The notes: generated from the sequence alone by a model not told the origin. Counted from the first letter of the stretch, positions 12,061 to 23,771 are shown. The stretch is DNA of 64,000 nt from Pomphorhynchus laevis (GCA_012934845.2 WNNJ02001213.1:372001-436000), one strand, 5' to 3'. Translations and numbers: made by a program.

Positions 12061-12600
12061 CTTTTTTGTGTTTTTATTAATTGCAAAGATTTCATCGATT
12101 ACAAAAATACATTTTTTAATTAAAACCATTTTGCATACGATGATTTTAATCAAAGCAAGTAATAGTCAGAATATGGACCTTCTTTAATTTTTTGTCTCGT
12201 TGTGTAATCCTGTCAATATACTGCATTCAATTGACAATGGTTTCGCTATAATACGCCAACCCGACACCTTGCGATTGAAGCCACCTATGGTATGCCACGC
12301 ACCTAAGATCCCAATCGTGCAGCAGATTATCAGTAATTTTGTCACAGGGTGCTTAAAGAAACTTTACTTTCCGCTCTGGATATCATCTAGAAACGAAGAC
12401 AAGCCTCAAGTTGACCTTAGTTCACAGGTTACGCACTTGAACCATCTCTTAATGACATACCTTGGCCCCATTTCAGAGCATATCATGGTCTCTACCGAAC
12501 ATTCTTGAATCTATCCAAGACGAAGCAGAACAATGAACACAGTGTTCATTTGTGTTTCTTTTATACAAAGATTTAGTACTCACATTGAAAACGAAAATTT
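12061..12600. other. Intergenic with an unexplained 102-aa frame (12200-12508, +)
   Basis: The frame has no family motif I recognise and no splice or promoter context. Because it lies directly beyond the 3' end of the minus-strand LINE at 12600-13540 it may be LINE 3' UTR read in antisense. I do not support it as a gene. Confidence 0.35.
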
Positions 12601-13540
12601 TACATTAAGTAAAATTTCTGTTCCAACTGTTTATTACTCGATCTCTGATATCCTGATAGTGTCGATGGACTTTTCTACGATGTTTGAGCGTTAGTCGATG
12701 TCCACGTAATTTCTCGGAGTTGCGTAGGCAAAACATGAAGTTGCGGGGATGAGTGGGCGATAAAATTGCCCTCCATACCAGCATAAGAGCAGCTTTTATC
12801 AAACTTTCACTGACCGTTGAAACACCTAATATTTCTAACTTATGGTCAAACGTCAGTCTTTGACAGTGGGAACAAGACGAGTAGCCGACCGGAGAATTGA
12901 TTCTTAAGCCACAATGTTCTTGCACAGATGTGGATACGCTGCGGGAGATGCGTATAGCATTCGAGATTCGATGAGGGCCTTGTATATTATTCTGAATCTA
13001 CATGCCTCTAGTGATCCAAAAGATCGTCTAATGATGCCAATAGTACGACGGCAATTAGCCGAAACTTTATTTACGTGAGCGCTCATACCGAGCGTATTAA
13101 GCGTAGATACCCCTAAATCATCGATTTTATCTGTAGAATCAATCGACATGTTTCCAATTTTATAAGAGCAACGAATGTCTGGGGAGGCGATCCGCATATG
13201 TCTACATTTAATCGCATTTATCATCAGCCCATTAGATATACACCATTTATTTATGGAATCCAGATCTTTTTGAAGAGCGCTAACATCGGAATCATTAATG
13301 ATTCACCTCCAAACCTTAATATCATCTGCGTAGGTAACACATTCCGACGTTAAGTTGTTTGTAATATCATTTACATATATATTAAAGAGAGTCGGACTAA
13401 TGGCCGATCCCTGCGGGACGCCTGTCGTCATCATTGAGTAACCAGAAAGATAATGGCTTATGCGTACTGCAAACGAGCGGTTGCTTACGAATTTGGTACG
13501 CTGGATTGAATCCAGCGTACCAAAGACTTGATAAACGACT
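12600..13540 (-). mobile_element. CR1-like LINE (family C), RT catalytic part to C-terminus
   Basis: Minus-strand reading: TTGVPQGSAISPTLFNIYVND near 13440, then VTYADDIKVW (YADD catalytic box) near 13330, then a 106-aa frame with IDSTDKIDDLGV and a second 106-aa frame (12605-12925) ending in RGHRLTLKHRRKVHRHYQ and VINSWN. The order GVPQGS, YADD, K.DLGV, RGH..L, WN is that of CR1-type RTs. Frames are shifted at least twice. The upper edge near 13500-13550 carries a small inverted repeat (TGGTACGCTGGATT). Confidence 0.75.
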
Positions 13541-13815
13541 TGATAAGTCGTTTTAATGCACTAGTGCGACTTCTTGAACATACGCGAGAAAATAAATATG
13601 TACGATTTGTGATGCCATAATTGCTATTTAATTTCGATAAATTCGAACCGTATTCGTAAAAATAATAAAACTTTTAAAACATCGCAAGATGTGTTCCAAG
13701 ATATTAAAAATAGAAACCATACTTATAAAATAAAAATTATTAAATCATGTTTCCAAGGCAAATTTGGCGCATTTCTTAAGCAAAAAGGTGTGTATTTTAC
13801 ATTGTTTTTAAATTA

Positions 13816-14406
13816 ATGTGTATAATGCCAAATTTTCCGATTTCACCAAAAAAAAGGGTTCGTTGGTGTTTTCCACTTGTATCATATGATATACATAGCT
13901 CACAGACAGTAGTGCTGACGAAGCGAAGCACTCGAATCGCTGGCGATAAATATTACAATGCATCTTTAAATCAATCACGTAATAGCATGAAGAGTATCGA
14001 TGTTGTTCATAATGTGATCACTGGGTCGTGTTTTCCGACTCCTTTAAAATTGAAAATTCGCAAGTTGAAAAAAGTCCAGAAACCCCTAAAACCAAAAATA
14101 TATACTTGTCCAAAAAAAGCAACATCGATCAAATTTAAACTAGTGTACAATGCACAGATACTAATTAAGCGCTTACGATTTATTATTTCTCAATTAAGCG
14201 AAAAATCAATCGAGAGTCTAGCTGATGATAAGATATGTAGTCCTTTATCGCTAATTAAGCTATACGGCCACAGTCCAAATAAATTTGCTTTAATATTAAT
14301 GCATCGGTATCATATATTTTACTACCCGCTAGTGGAACAAATTGTCCGTCTTATTAAATCTATTACAGATTGCAAATACAGCAGAATTAAATCCGCTTCA
14401 GGTTAA
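13816..14406 (+). CDS. Lysine-rich 196-aa exon, possible Rif1-like C-terminus
   Basis: The frame is clean, basic and not transposon-like. Near its start SPKKRVRW fits the RVxF docking motif for protein phosphatase 1. The C-terminal third (about residues 115-165) has the pattern LIKRLRFIISQL...SIESLAD..ICSPLSLIKLYGHSPNKF. This recalls the vertebrate RIF1 C-terminal domain (IKTIGDLSTLT..EIKTLPIRSPKV), which also follows an RVxF motif. The comparison is from memory and weak in identity, so the Rif1 label is inference. An in-frame-looking lysine-rich stretch at about 13630-13795, followed by GTGTGT, may be an upstream exon of the same gene. If not Rif1, it is an orphan nuclear-type basic protein. 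Confidence 0.45.
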   Translation: MCIMPNFPISPKKRVRWCFPLVSYDIHSSQTVVLTKRSTRIAGDKYYNASLNQSRNSMKSIDVVHNVITGSCFPTPLKLKIRKLKKVQKPLKPKIYTCPKKATSIKFKLVYNAQILIKRLRFIISQLSEKSIESLADDKICSPLSLIKLYGHSPNKFALILMHRYHIFYYPLVEQIVRLIKSITDCKYSRIKSASG

Positions 14407-14571
14407 CTATTGAGAAAAACTAGTTTGTGCATAGAGACAATCGTAAATATATATTTTACCGATACTTACAAATTTATTTGTTAATAATATTTAAAAATGA
14501 GTTTCTTTAATTTGAAAACTAAAGTATTAATAACTGTAGATTAAAAGTACAGTATTATTTGTGAGAGTTGT

Positions 14572-15130
14572 TAACACAACACAACAACAATAATAATTTA
14601 TTTAAAGTGGCAAATGCATGCCAGCTGCACGCTTACAAGTCCATTAACTAAAAACATATCAAAACGTCAAAGATAAATTAGTTAAATTGCTTAAATGAGA
14701 CCGGATTTGGCGTTTAAAACACGTCATTGAGGTTGATTGGCGTATATGAATGGGCAGATGATTCCACGAAAGGAGCAGCAACAAGTAAGGAGTGGAAGCC
14801 AAAAGAGGTAGAGCAGTTTGGGACATGTAAAAGAAGGGAATTACGGGAACGCAAACAATAATAAGGTCGATAATTGTCGAGAAAAGGAAGGTTGAGTAAT
14901 GAAGGAGTAGGAAAATTTACAAGGCGGAAAGCAATACGAAGAAGACGAATTTGAACACGACCAAATGATAGGCGAATAGAGATAAGCAAGATGATGGGAT
15001 GTTTGATCAAAACGACGAAGACGAAGGAGAATTCGGACGGCTGCGTTGACGATGCGTTGTAGGGGAAGAAGAGTGGATGCTAAGACATGGAATTTGTGCA
15101 ATCCGATAATATAGATGTGATCATACCAGA
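14572..15130 (-). mobile_element. 3' end of a CR1/L2-like LINE
   Basis: Minus-strand frames of 86 and 98 aa give the C-terminal RT phrases IVNAAVRILLRLRRFD, LRSRNSLLLHVPNCS and SLLVAAP, then a 3' UTR with hairpin arms at 14616-14621 and 14627-14632, the tail GCATTTGCCACTTTAAATAA and an ATT/GTT simple repeat (14572-14600). It is 5'-truncated with one or more frameshifts. Confidence 0.82.
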
Positions 15131-15159
15131 TAACACGAGGTTATCTGGTATGCGTTGAT

Positions 15160-16155
15160 ATGCAAAAAAAAATCCGGAAGAGCTTGATGAGTGGGTCAGG
15201 CTGTTATATAAAAGACACTAGTCACGTGTGCACAGCAATTGATGTTCAAATGATTTCCAATCACCGTAGGGGTCCATCAGGGATCGGCATTTTTTCCAGT
15301 CCTATTCATTCTCGTTATGAACGCAGTGGCACACGACCTGAACAGCAGATACCTTGGACGTTACTATACGAGGACGACGTTATGATAACGTCTGTTGACA
15401 AAAACGACCTTCATAACCAGGTTAAGGCATGGAGTACCCGGCTCAAACAGTTTGGCCTACGCCTCAACGTCCGAAAAACCGAATATCTAACGACTGACAC
15501 CGATGATGAACTTGCGATCAAAATCATGGAGCAAGACCTCATTCGGACGTCAACATTCAGATACATTGGATCCACCATTACAGCAGACGGCAATCTTCAT
15601 ACAAAGGTTTTGACTCGAATTAATGCAGCATAGATGAAGTGGCGGTCAGTAATCGGAGTCTTGTGCAATCCCAAGATAAGATATCACATAAAATCAAAAG
15701 TGGACAGAAAAATAGTCATACCCGTCTTGATTTATGGCGCCGAATGCTGACCAATGACCAAACATGCATAGCGTCTATTCGTAACGATGGAGGCCAAAAT
15801 GTTGAGGTGGACTGCCGAAGTTACACTTATAGATCATATTCGGAACAATGATTTCAGGGCAAAATTTGGTGTAACACAGATATGCTATAAGTTACGCGAA
15901 ACTCGATTACGGTGGTACGGTCACGTTCTCCGCGCTGGTAAAGACACATTGCAAGGATGGAGTTCAACCTCAAAGTGGAAGGAAAGCGCCCGAGATGAAG
16001 ACCAAAGCAGCGTTGGATCGACACCATATGCCGTGATTTAGCGAACGTCGGCCTGCAACCGAGAGACGCCGCAGACCGCATTAAGTGCTATAAGTATTCA
16101 AAATTAGCGGACCCCGTCACCATACGGCACAAACGCTGCAGAAGAACAATTAAAT
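15160..16155 (+). mobile_element. RTE-clade LINE fragment (RT palm to C-terminus)
   Basis: Reading 15160-15633 gives LLYEDDVMITSVDKNDLHNQ (the YADD box with A changed to E) and FGLRLNVRKTEYLTTD, typical of RTE. It continues in shifted frames with MKWRSVIGVLC, IYGAEC, TMEAKMLRWTAEVT and RLRWYGHVLRAGKD, and ends in ADPVTIRHKR. Copies with this wording are common in parasitic nematodes (recollection). Several frameshifts and stops show that it is dead. The 5' junction follows a short inverted repeat at 15120-15150 (ATCATACCAGATAAC). Confidence 0.85.
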
Positions 16156-16760
16156 AACAAATTTATAATTTATTTTATTAATATTGTAAGAATAAGTAAA
16201 AATTAATCAAAAATAGTTAATTTATTTAATTAATCTTGCTTGAATGATTAAATAATTAATCATAAATAACTAATTAAATTAATTAAACTAGTCAAATTAA
16301 TGGAATATAAAATCAAAAATATTTCATTTAATTAATCTTGTGAGATTAATTAAATAATAAATTAAAAATAACTAATTTTAATTTTACTGTTAACGAAAAT
16401 TAACTAATTAATTTAATTAATTTCAGTAGGTAAATGTCAATTAATAATAAATTTTTAATTTATTTAATTAATCTTGTAGATTCATTAAAAATTAATCAAA
16501 ATAGTTAATTTATTTAATTAATCTTGCTTGAATGATTAAATAATTAATCATATTAAATTTAATCTAATTAAATTAATTAAACTAGTAAAATTAATGGAAT
16601 ATAAAATCAAAAATAATTAAATGTGTCTCATCAATATTATTTAATAAATCAAAAATAATTCATTTATTTAATCTTATATTTTTAATTTAAAAATAATCAA
16701 CAATAATTAGCTTACTTTATTCATTTCTGATGATTAAATAATAAATCGAAACTAATTAGT
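16156..16760. repeat. AT-rich long direct repeats, about 288 bp apart
   Basis: A phrase of about 115 bp (from AATCTTGCTTGAATGATTAA to AATGGAATATAAAATCAAAA) occurs near 16230-16320 and again near 16515-16610, with further AATTAATTAA-rich similarity on both sides. It is one diverged tandem duplication. No coding potential. Confidence 0.7.
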
Positions 16761-17690
16761 TTAATTATGATTCAAATAAAATATTTTTAATCGTTAATAG
16801 TTAAACAACCTTGATCGTAAAATTTAAAAACATTTTCACTTCGACTATAATCAAATTTGTTTTCTGTTAATTTTTAGATTACTGAGGGTGGTAGTAAGAT
16901 TAAATAATTTTTTGTTAATTATGCTCTGTATTGTCTATGTTATTGAAAACGGATTTGTGATCCGACTTAATTGAATATCGGAGAACAGATGTTATCCGTT
17001 GATTTTGCTTGAGTATTGGATATCTGCTATAGCTGCGGATGCAATTGTTCTATCACATCCTTACCACATGTGTCATAACGACCTTAGAATGTATTGAAAA
17101 ACTGCATCAGTCTTTGTTTCCTGCTAATGACAGTCTACTATATCATGTTATGTCATTTTATTCTAAGCAAACCACACCAATTTAGCAATTTCATCACAGG
17201 CAAGACGAAGAATGTCATGGTCATAAGTGCTGCTTGCTTCTGCAATACATTAAGTGTGAAGATACCGGAAATGCGATGCTGTGATTAGAAAATTTCGGTA
17301 TGTACAACATCCCTTTTTATTAGTTTCTCGATTCTAAATATCAGATCATTGTCATATATGTAAAAGAGTTGCAGATTTTCAGGCGATGTTGACCGTCGCT
17401 GCAAGAATCATCAGACTGTCTGCCAACATATATTTTATCGATTTACGGGTATCCCTAGTGTATGGACGGTTATCTGTATTTGTAATTCGTGGATAAATAG
17501 TTGTAAAGTTTATATTTTCCTATAGCGATCTATACAGTGGCTAATTTTATCGAATAGTTAGTGTCCGATTCACAGTTCACGTACCAGTACTTTGTAGATT
17601 AAATCACTACAATATTTTGTTAAACCAAATTAAACGAAGATTTTATACGTTATAGCCATTTGAACGATTTGCAAGTCAAAATATGATATA
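16761..17690. other. Intergenic stretch, possibly very old LINE sequence
   Basis: No supported gene. The base composition is less AT-rich near 17000-17450, like decayed LINE DNA, and a 64-aa frame at 17094-17288 has no family motif. I could not place any RT motif on either strand. Confidence 0.35.
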
Positions 17691-19165
17691 ACTGATTTGA
17701 AGATATGGCGTGATGATTTGGATATATAGTATGTGGATTTGGATATATAGTTTGCGGATTTGGCGATATAGCATGTTGAATAGGATATATAGCACGTTAA
17801 TTTAGAGATATAATAGGTGAATTCGAAGATATAGCTTGAGGATTTGAAGATTTATGATATGAATTTAGATAAAAATTATGTGGATTAGGATATATAGCAT
17901 TTGGATTTAAGGATATAGTATGTGGATTTTGAGATATAATATGTGTATTTAGATATATAGCATGTTGATTTAGATTAAAAATATGTAGATTCAGAGATAT
18001 AGCATGTTGATTTAGTTTAAAAAATATGTAGATTCAGAGATATAGCATGTGGACTTGAATATACAAGATGTGGATTTGAATATATAGGATGTGGATTTTA
18101 AGATATAGCATGTGGATTTAGATATATAGAGTGATGATTTGGATAAAAATATTTGAAGTCGGGGATTTATCATTTGAATTTGAAGATATAGTATGTGGAT
18201 TTGGAGATATAACATGTGAATTTAGATATATAGCATTGGATATATAGCGTGTGGATTTGGAGATATATCATGTGAATTTGGAGATATAACATGTGGATTT
18301 GGAGATATAGCGTGTTGATTTTGATATATAGTAAATTATTTGGATATATAGTATGTGGATTTGGGGATGTATTATGTGAATTTTAAGATACATCATGTTG
18401 ACTTGGAGATATAGTATGTTGATTTAGATATATAATATGTGGATTCGGATATATAGCATGTGGATTTGAAGATATATTTTGTTGATTTTGAAATATAGTA
18501 TGTGGATTTGGAGATAGCGTATGGATTTGGAGATTTAATATGTGGATTTTGAGATAATATGTTGATATTGAGATATATCATGTGAATTTATCGGTATATT
18601 ATGTTGATTTAGAAATATAGCATGTGTATTTGAAGATATAGTATATGGATTAGGGTATATAGCGTGTGGATTTGACGATATAATATTTGAATTCGGAGAT
18701 ATAGGATGTGGATTTGAAGATATATTGTGTGGATTTTGAGATATATATTTTGTTAATTTTGAGATATAACATCTGGATTTGAAAATATATTGTGTGGATT
18801 TTGAGATATATTATGTTGATTTTGAGATATAACATCTAGATTTGAAGATATATTGTGTGAAGTTTGTTGATATAATATGTGGCTTTTGATAAATATTATA
18901 AGGATTTGGAGATAGCGTGTGGATTTGGCAGTATAATATTTGGATCAGGAGATATAATATTTTGATTCGGAGATATAGGATGTGAATTTGAAGATATATT
19001 ATGTGGATTTTGAGATATAACATCTAGATTTGAATATATATTATGTGGATTTTGTGATGTAGTATGTGGACTTTGAGATATAGTATAAGGATTTGGAGAT
19101 AGCGTGTGGATTCGGAGATATAATATATGGATTAGGAGATATAGGATGTGGATTTAGAGATATCC
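17690..19165. repeat. 1.5-kb minisatellite, about 24-bp unit (GATATAGCATGTGGATTTGGA)
   Basis: About sixty degenerate units of GGAGATATAGCATGTGGATTT and close relatives run without a break. Unit length is mostly 24 bp, so minus-strand frames of 60-70 aa appear with the eight-residue period ISKSTYYI; these are products of the repeat. Variants (TTTGAAGATATA, GATTCGGAGATATA) intermingle, indicating repeated unequal exchange. Confidence 0.92.
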
Positions 19166-20000
19166 AGTGTGAATTAATTGTAAATTATAATTATAAATTA
19201 TAAATATAAATTATAATTTATATAATTTGTTATTAAATTTGCTATAAAATGAAAATGCAAAATGAAATTAATCGCGTAATTACGGAATTCGGCGCTTTAT
19301 CCTGAACAATTTTGTAGCACATAACTAACGGTTGCAGCACGTGAATATGCAAGCATAGTCTCTCGAAAAAAAACTAACGTTTGTAAATAATTTTAATAAT
19401 TTTTCTGAAATTTTGTAAAATTATTTAAAATTTTATATTTTTTGTTCACAACATTAATTGTTGCAATGCGTTTATATAATCTGACATTAAATTTGAATAT
19501 TTAGTCACGACTTCTTATATCACAATTCAGCTACGTTACTAATGCCATAAATTATTAAGAGTCATCTTTATATTTATTTACTGCTCAAAAATTTTTCCAA
19601 ATTAAAAAAGAAATAGCGTAGAGAATCAGTTTAGATAAACATTATATGTTATTGAAGTTTTTTGTATTATTAGTATAAAATACTATAAGCCAATTGTGTT
19701 TTAATAATATGTTTCATTTTAATAATTAAAAAGTAAATATTTAATTTGTATAATTTTTATTTAATTTTATTAATTTAACTATTAATCTTTGATTTAATAT
19801 TAAAATATAATAAATTTATTTGAATAAACGTATAAAAATTTAATTTTTGTTGAATAATGCAGTAATATATTACATACAATACTATAAGTTAATCCATTAG
19901 ATAAAAAATTAGTTTACATTTTCAAAATGTGATTTTTAAAGCACATTCAGCTAATAATATTATTGTATCTTATTACTTCATTATTTAACTATTCGATAAA
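19166..20000. other. AT-rich intergenic sequence
   Basis: Very AT-rich, without long frames, motifs or tandem repeats beyond short AATTATA runs near 19170-19215. Confidence 0.5.
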
Positions 20001-20494
20001 TCATTTGGTCGGCTTCATAAATTATCCTCGTGTGAAGTCTAGGATTAAAGACTTCACACGAGGATAATTTATGAAGCCGACCAAATGATGATACTCGCTC
20101 GTGTATGCAATTATTCATTCTATTAACCTGGCAGATTCCGGTTTCCTGTCAAGAAGATTCAAAAGACAGATTGTCGGTTGTTTCCGGCAACTGTAGTGCT
20201 ATCTCCGTCATTTTGTTACAAAAGACGGAAACAACGTACAGTTTGCACAAGTGGAAATGTTTTCCTTACAAACTGTATCGTTTGTTTTTACAGAAAGGCA
20301 GCAGAGGAAAATTTCAGCAGATCATTAAAGGACCGAAACACGAAAGGTAGGCGTAGGCTCACTGCTGATGAGGTCCACCTACGCTGATTGTAGTGTACAG
20401 TGCTGCATCTAGGATTAAAGACTTCACACGAGGATAATTGATGAAGCCGACCAAATGATGATACTCGCTCGTGTATGCAATTATTCATTCTATT
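20001..20494. mobile_element. Small foldback / direct-repeat element
   Basis: 20001-20039 and 20050-20088 are perfect 39-bp inverted arms around a 10-bp spacer. The right arm belongs to an 86-bp segment (20039-20124) repeated directly at 20409-20494 with about one difference. Between the direct repeats lies a less AT-rich 284-bp body with the phrases GGACCGAAA (20330) and CTGATGAGGTCC (20365). ATTCGATAAAT flanks both outer ends (about 19991 and 20492). The body shows no convincing protein, so it looks non-autonomous. Confidence 0.6.
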
Positions 20495-22840
20495 CGATAA
20501 ATAATGTTTCATTATTTGATGTTTCATAATTATAAACATTTATGTGAAAAAAGCCAATTATAATGTGTAACACATGGCACACATGGCAATAACACAATAA
20601 ATTAATTAAAGATTAAATTTTATAATTAATTGAATATTAATTAATAAATCCATACTTTAGCTCAATACAGATAAATATAATAGAGTTATTAATAATTCCC
20701 ATTATTTATGTAATATTCTTTATTTTGTAATATTGAAATATATATATCATATTTCGAAATTTAAAAATATCCATTAATGCCTATTTTTATATGTTATTAA
20801 AAACATTACTGTGCAAAATACAGGAAAATACTGACCTTATTTTAATTTTATAAGTCTTGTTATGCTCTGACTATCTATCTAAGACGTTTTCCTTTTCATA
20901 GTTGCATTGCCTAAATTTCAATGTCTTAGAATTAGACATTTTTATTTTCAATTCTTCTTATAAAACTAGACATCTTAAAAATGACATTGACAACATCGAC
21001 ATCCGCTAATATATTTTCATACCAGTGTCAGTTGAAAGCGCATAAGCGATCTGGTCAGTGCCTCTCACGTTCCTTCATGAACTCGGCACACGATTAATCC
21101 GCGCAACTTCCAAACTGTTCCAACGGATCAGCGTAGAAATTCAGCGGGAAAATGCTGCATGCACAATGGAGAGCATGAGCGTAGGAGGGTCTTAAATGCT
21201 GCTTCCGTGATGGGTAGTAGCGTGATATTTCCGTATCTACGTCGGCTCGGCATGAAGTTTAAATTAAATTTTATGTTTGAATGTTATTTATAAAAATAAT
21301 GAAAGTAAAAAGGACTTCACATAATTAATGGCTTTTATAAAAGTCATAAAAAATAAATATTTTTTTTTCAAAAATAAATAATAAATTAAAAATGCTATTA
21401 ATATTTTTTTGTTTAAACTACAAAACAGATAAAGAACCGGATATCACTTTATTTTTTAAGATTTTTCTAGTTTTCTGTACATTTAATTTCTATGTTATTA
21501 GTAAGCATTTATGTCGCGATCACATTATAGTTCGCAGGAGTGCAAAACTTTGTACTTAAATCATATGTTTATTTAAATATTTTATTAAATACAGTAGAAT
21601 ATAAGTAAAAGCTTTCATATTATGTAATTAATCTCGCTACCGAAGGGCCTTTGCTAAAATAAAGTAACACAGTCAAGTTGACTTAACAAGTCAAGGTAAC
21701 AAACGACTATCAATAATATACTGCCTAAGGGTTATGATACAGTACTGACAATATTTTATTTTTTTGTGTTTTACAAAAAATAGTAATCAAAAATGTAGCT
21801 AATATTTTAATTGATGCTTATATGCGAATCAATAATATTAATATTATTAATAAAAAATTAATTTATTATTAATTATTAATATTATTAATAATTAGAAATA
21901 ATTAATTTATACTAATATAAATTAATTATAAAATTAATATAATTAATTAATTTATACCAATATCTCTTTTTAAGAATCCAAAGTTCAGATTTTAAATAAA
22001 CGTAGGTAAGAAATCAGGTGTTCGCTAATCTTATCGGATTATCGGTTGAGGAATGCATAATTAATAATTTAATTAATCATTAAATTAGGAAAATCCTTAA
22101 TCAAAGTGAATCATTTGCTTTAATGTCAAATTATTTTCCCATTCTAATATTATAGATACGTTATATATTTGGTTTTAGATTATGTTTTACGAATACTGCT
22201 AATCATTAATGACGTAATTTATATTTTAAGTATAGCGAAATTATAATCTTGGTATAGCGAAATTACAATACAGAACGTTCAAAAAATTGTAACAATAATT
22301 TTTAAGACTATGTAATATTGTACACATTTCTTTTACTTTTGTATTCAAAATATAAAATTTAAATTGCTGTATACATCCCAATGGCCTAGTTTCATTCAAA
22401 GTCAATTCATCACGTGATTTTATACATCTCCAAATTAAAAGTTGACAAAAATGATGTTTTATGATTAAATCATCGCGTTATTTTTAAGGCAGAATAACTT
22501 CCGACGAAGTTATTCTAAAATTCTTTAGTTATTCATATTTTCTATATTCGTTATCTGGATGTTATAATTGTAGAGTATCATTTGGCAATCATCCTTTAAA
22601 TTGTTATAAAGATAACCTTTATATGTAGTCTTTATTAGAGACGAGATATTCTAAAGCTAGATTAGATATTAAATAAAATACTGAATTATTTTGAATTAAA
22701 AGTGCTCATGAACGGTGACCAAGGTGTTCAAGTCGGATATTTCATAATATGGATTAAAATATAACAAAATAGGGGTCGAAAAATAGTTCAATTGTACTTA
22801 GCGTCAATAGCGGAGTACTTTAAATAAATCAAACAAAATC
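20495..22840. other. AT-rich gene desert with a GC-richer island at 21000-21260
   Basis: Mostly AATTAATT-rich sequence. One island at about 21000-21260 is markedly richer in G+C and contains CATAAGCGATCTGGTCAGTG and CGATTAATCCGCGCAAC phrases; I cannot match it to rRNA, tRNA, snRNA or a protein. No open frame spans it. Short repeats (TATAGCGAAATTATAAT) occur at 22230-22270. Confidence 0.45.
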
Positions 22841-23123
22841 AACATTTTTAAAATTTGGGGGTTGTATAGAAGCAATGACTAATTCCGTAAGACAAACATT
22901 TGAAAATTTAAATCAACACAATATCATTAAAAATAAATTTAAACTCTTAAACAGAAAATTTTTATGGATGGATAATAAATAATCTACTTTGTATTAGAAT
23001 AATATACTCGATAATCAAATTTTATAAGAGGAAATACGTCATCAGCATGTTATGACCCCGCTGTTATGTTGGGTCGAGTTATAGAGTCCGTAACCTGATA
23101 ACATAATAGTTCCTTCTGATAAC

Positions 23124-23771
23124 CTATAATCCTTATTCTTATACATCGACTGTTATTTATTAGTCAATTCTTAAAAATTGACTTTTATTTTAAATTACAA
23201 ATTTAAATTTAAAAGGACTACTATAATTATTTATAATTATTTATCTTTATCTTTAATTTTACATGATCTATAATCCTTATTCTTATACATCGACTGTTAT
23301 TTATTAGTCAATTCTTAAAAATTGACTTTTATTTTAAATTACAAATTTAAATTTAAAAGGACTACTATAATTATTTATAATTATTTATCTTTATCTTTAA
23401 TTTTACATGATCTATAATCCTTATTCTTATACATCGACTGTTATTTATTAGTCAATTCTTAAAAATTGACTTTTATTTTAAATTACAAATTTAAATTTAA
23501 AAGGACTACTATAATTATTTATAATTATTTATCTTTATCTTTAATTTTACATGATCTATAATCCTTATTCTTATACATCGACTGTTATTTATTAGTCAAT
23601 TCTTAAAAATTGACTTTTATTTTAAATTACAAATTTAAATTTAAAAGGACTACTATAATTATTTATAATTATTTATCTTTATCTTTAATTTTACATGATC
23701 TATAATCCTTATTCTTATACATCGACTGTTATTTATTAGTCAATTCTTAAAAATTGACTTTTATTTTAAAT
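23124..23771 (+). repeat. 144-bp tandem array, 4.5 near-identical units
   Basis: Units begin with CTATAATCCTTATTC at 23124, 23268, 23412, 23556 and 23700, exactly 144 bp apart, and show essentially no divergence. Each contains the hairpin AGTCAATT...AATTGACT. The unit is the sequence just beyond the pseudoknot of the Penelope-like element, so the array grew from that element's 3' end and very recently. Confidence 0.95.

Noticed and set aside
18012-19023. Minus-strand 60-70 aa frames rich in YISKST
   Set aside because: They are translations of the 24-bp minisatellite; indels shift the frame and there is no start or splice context.
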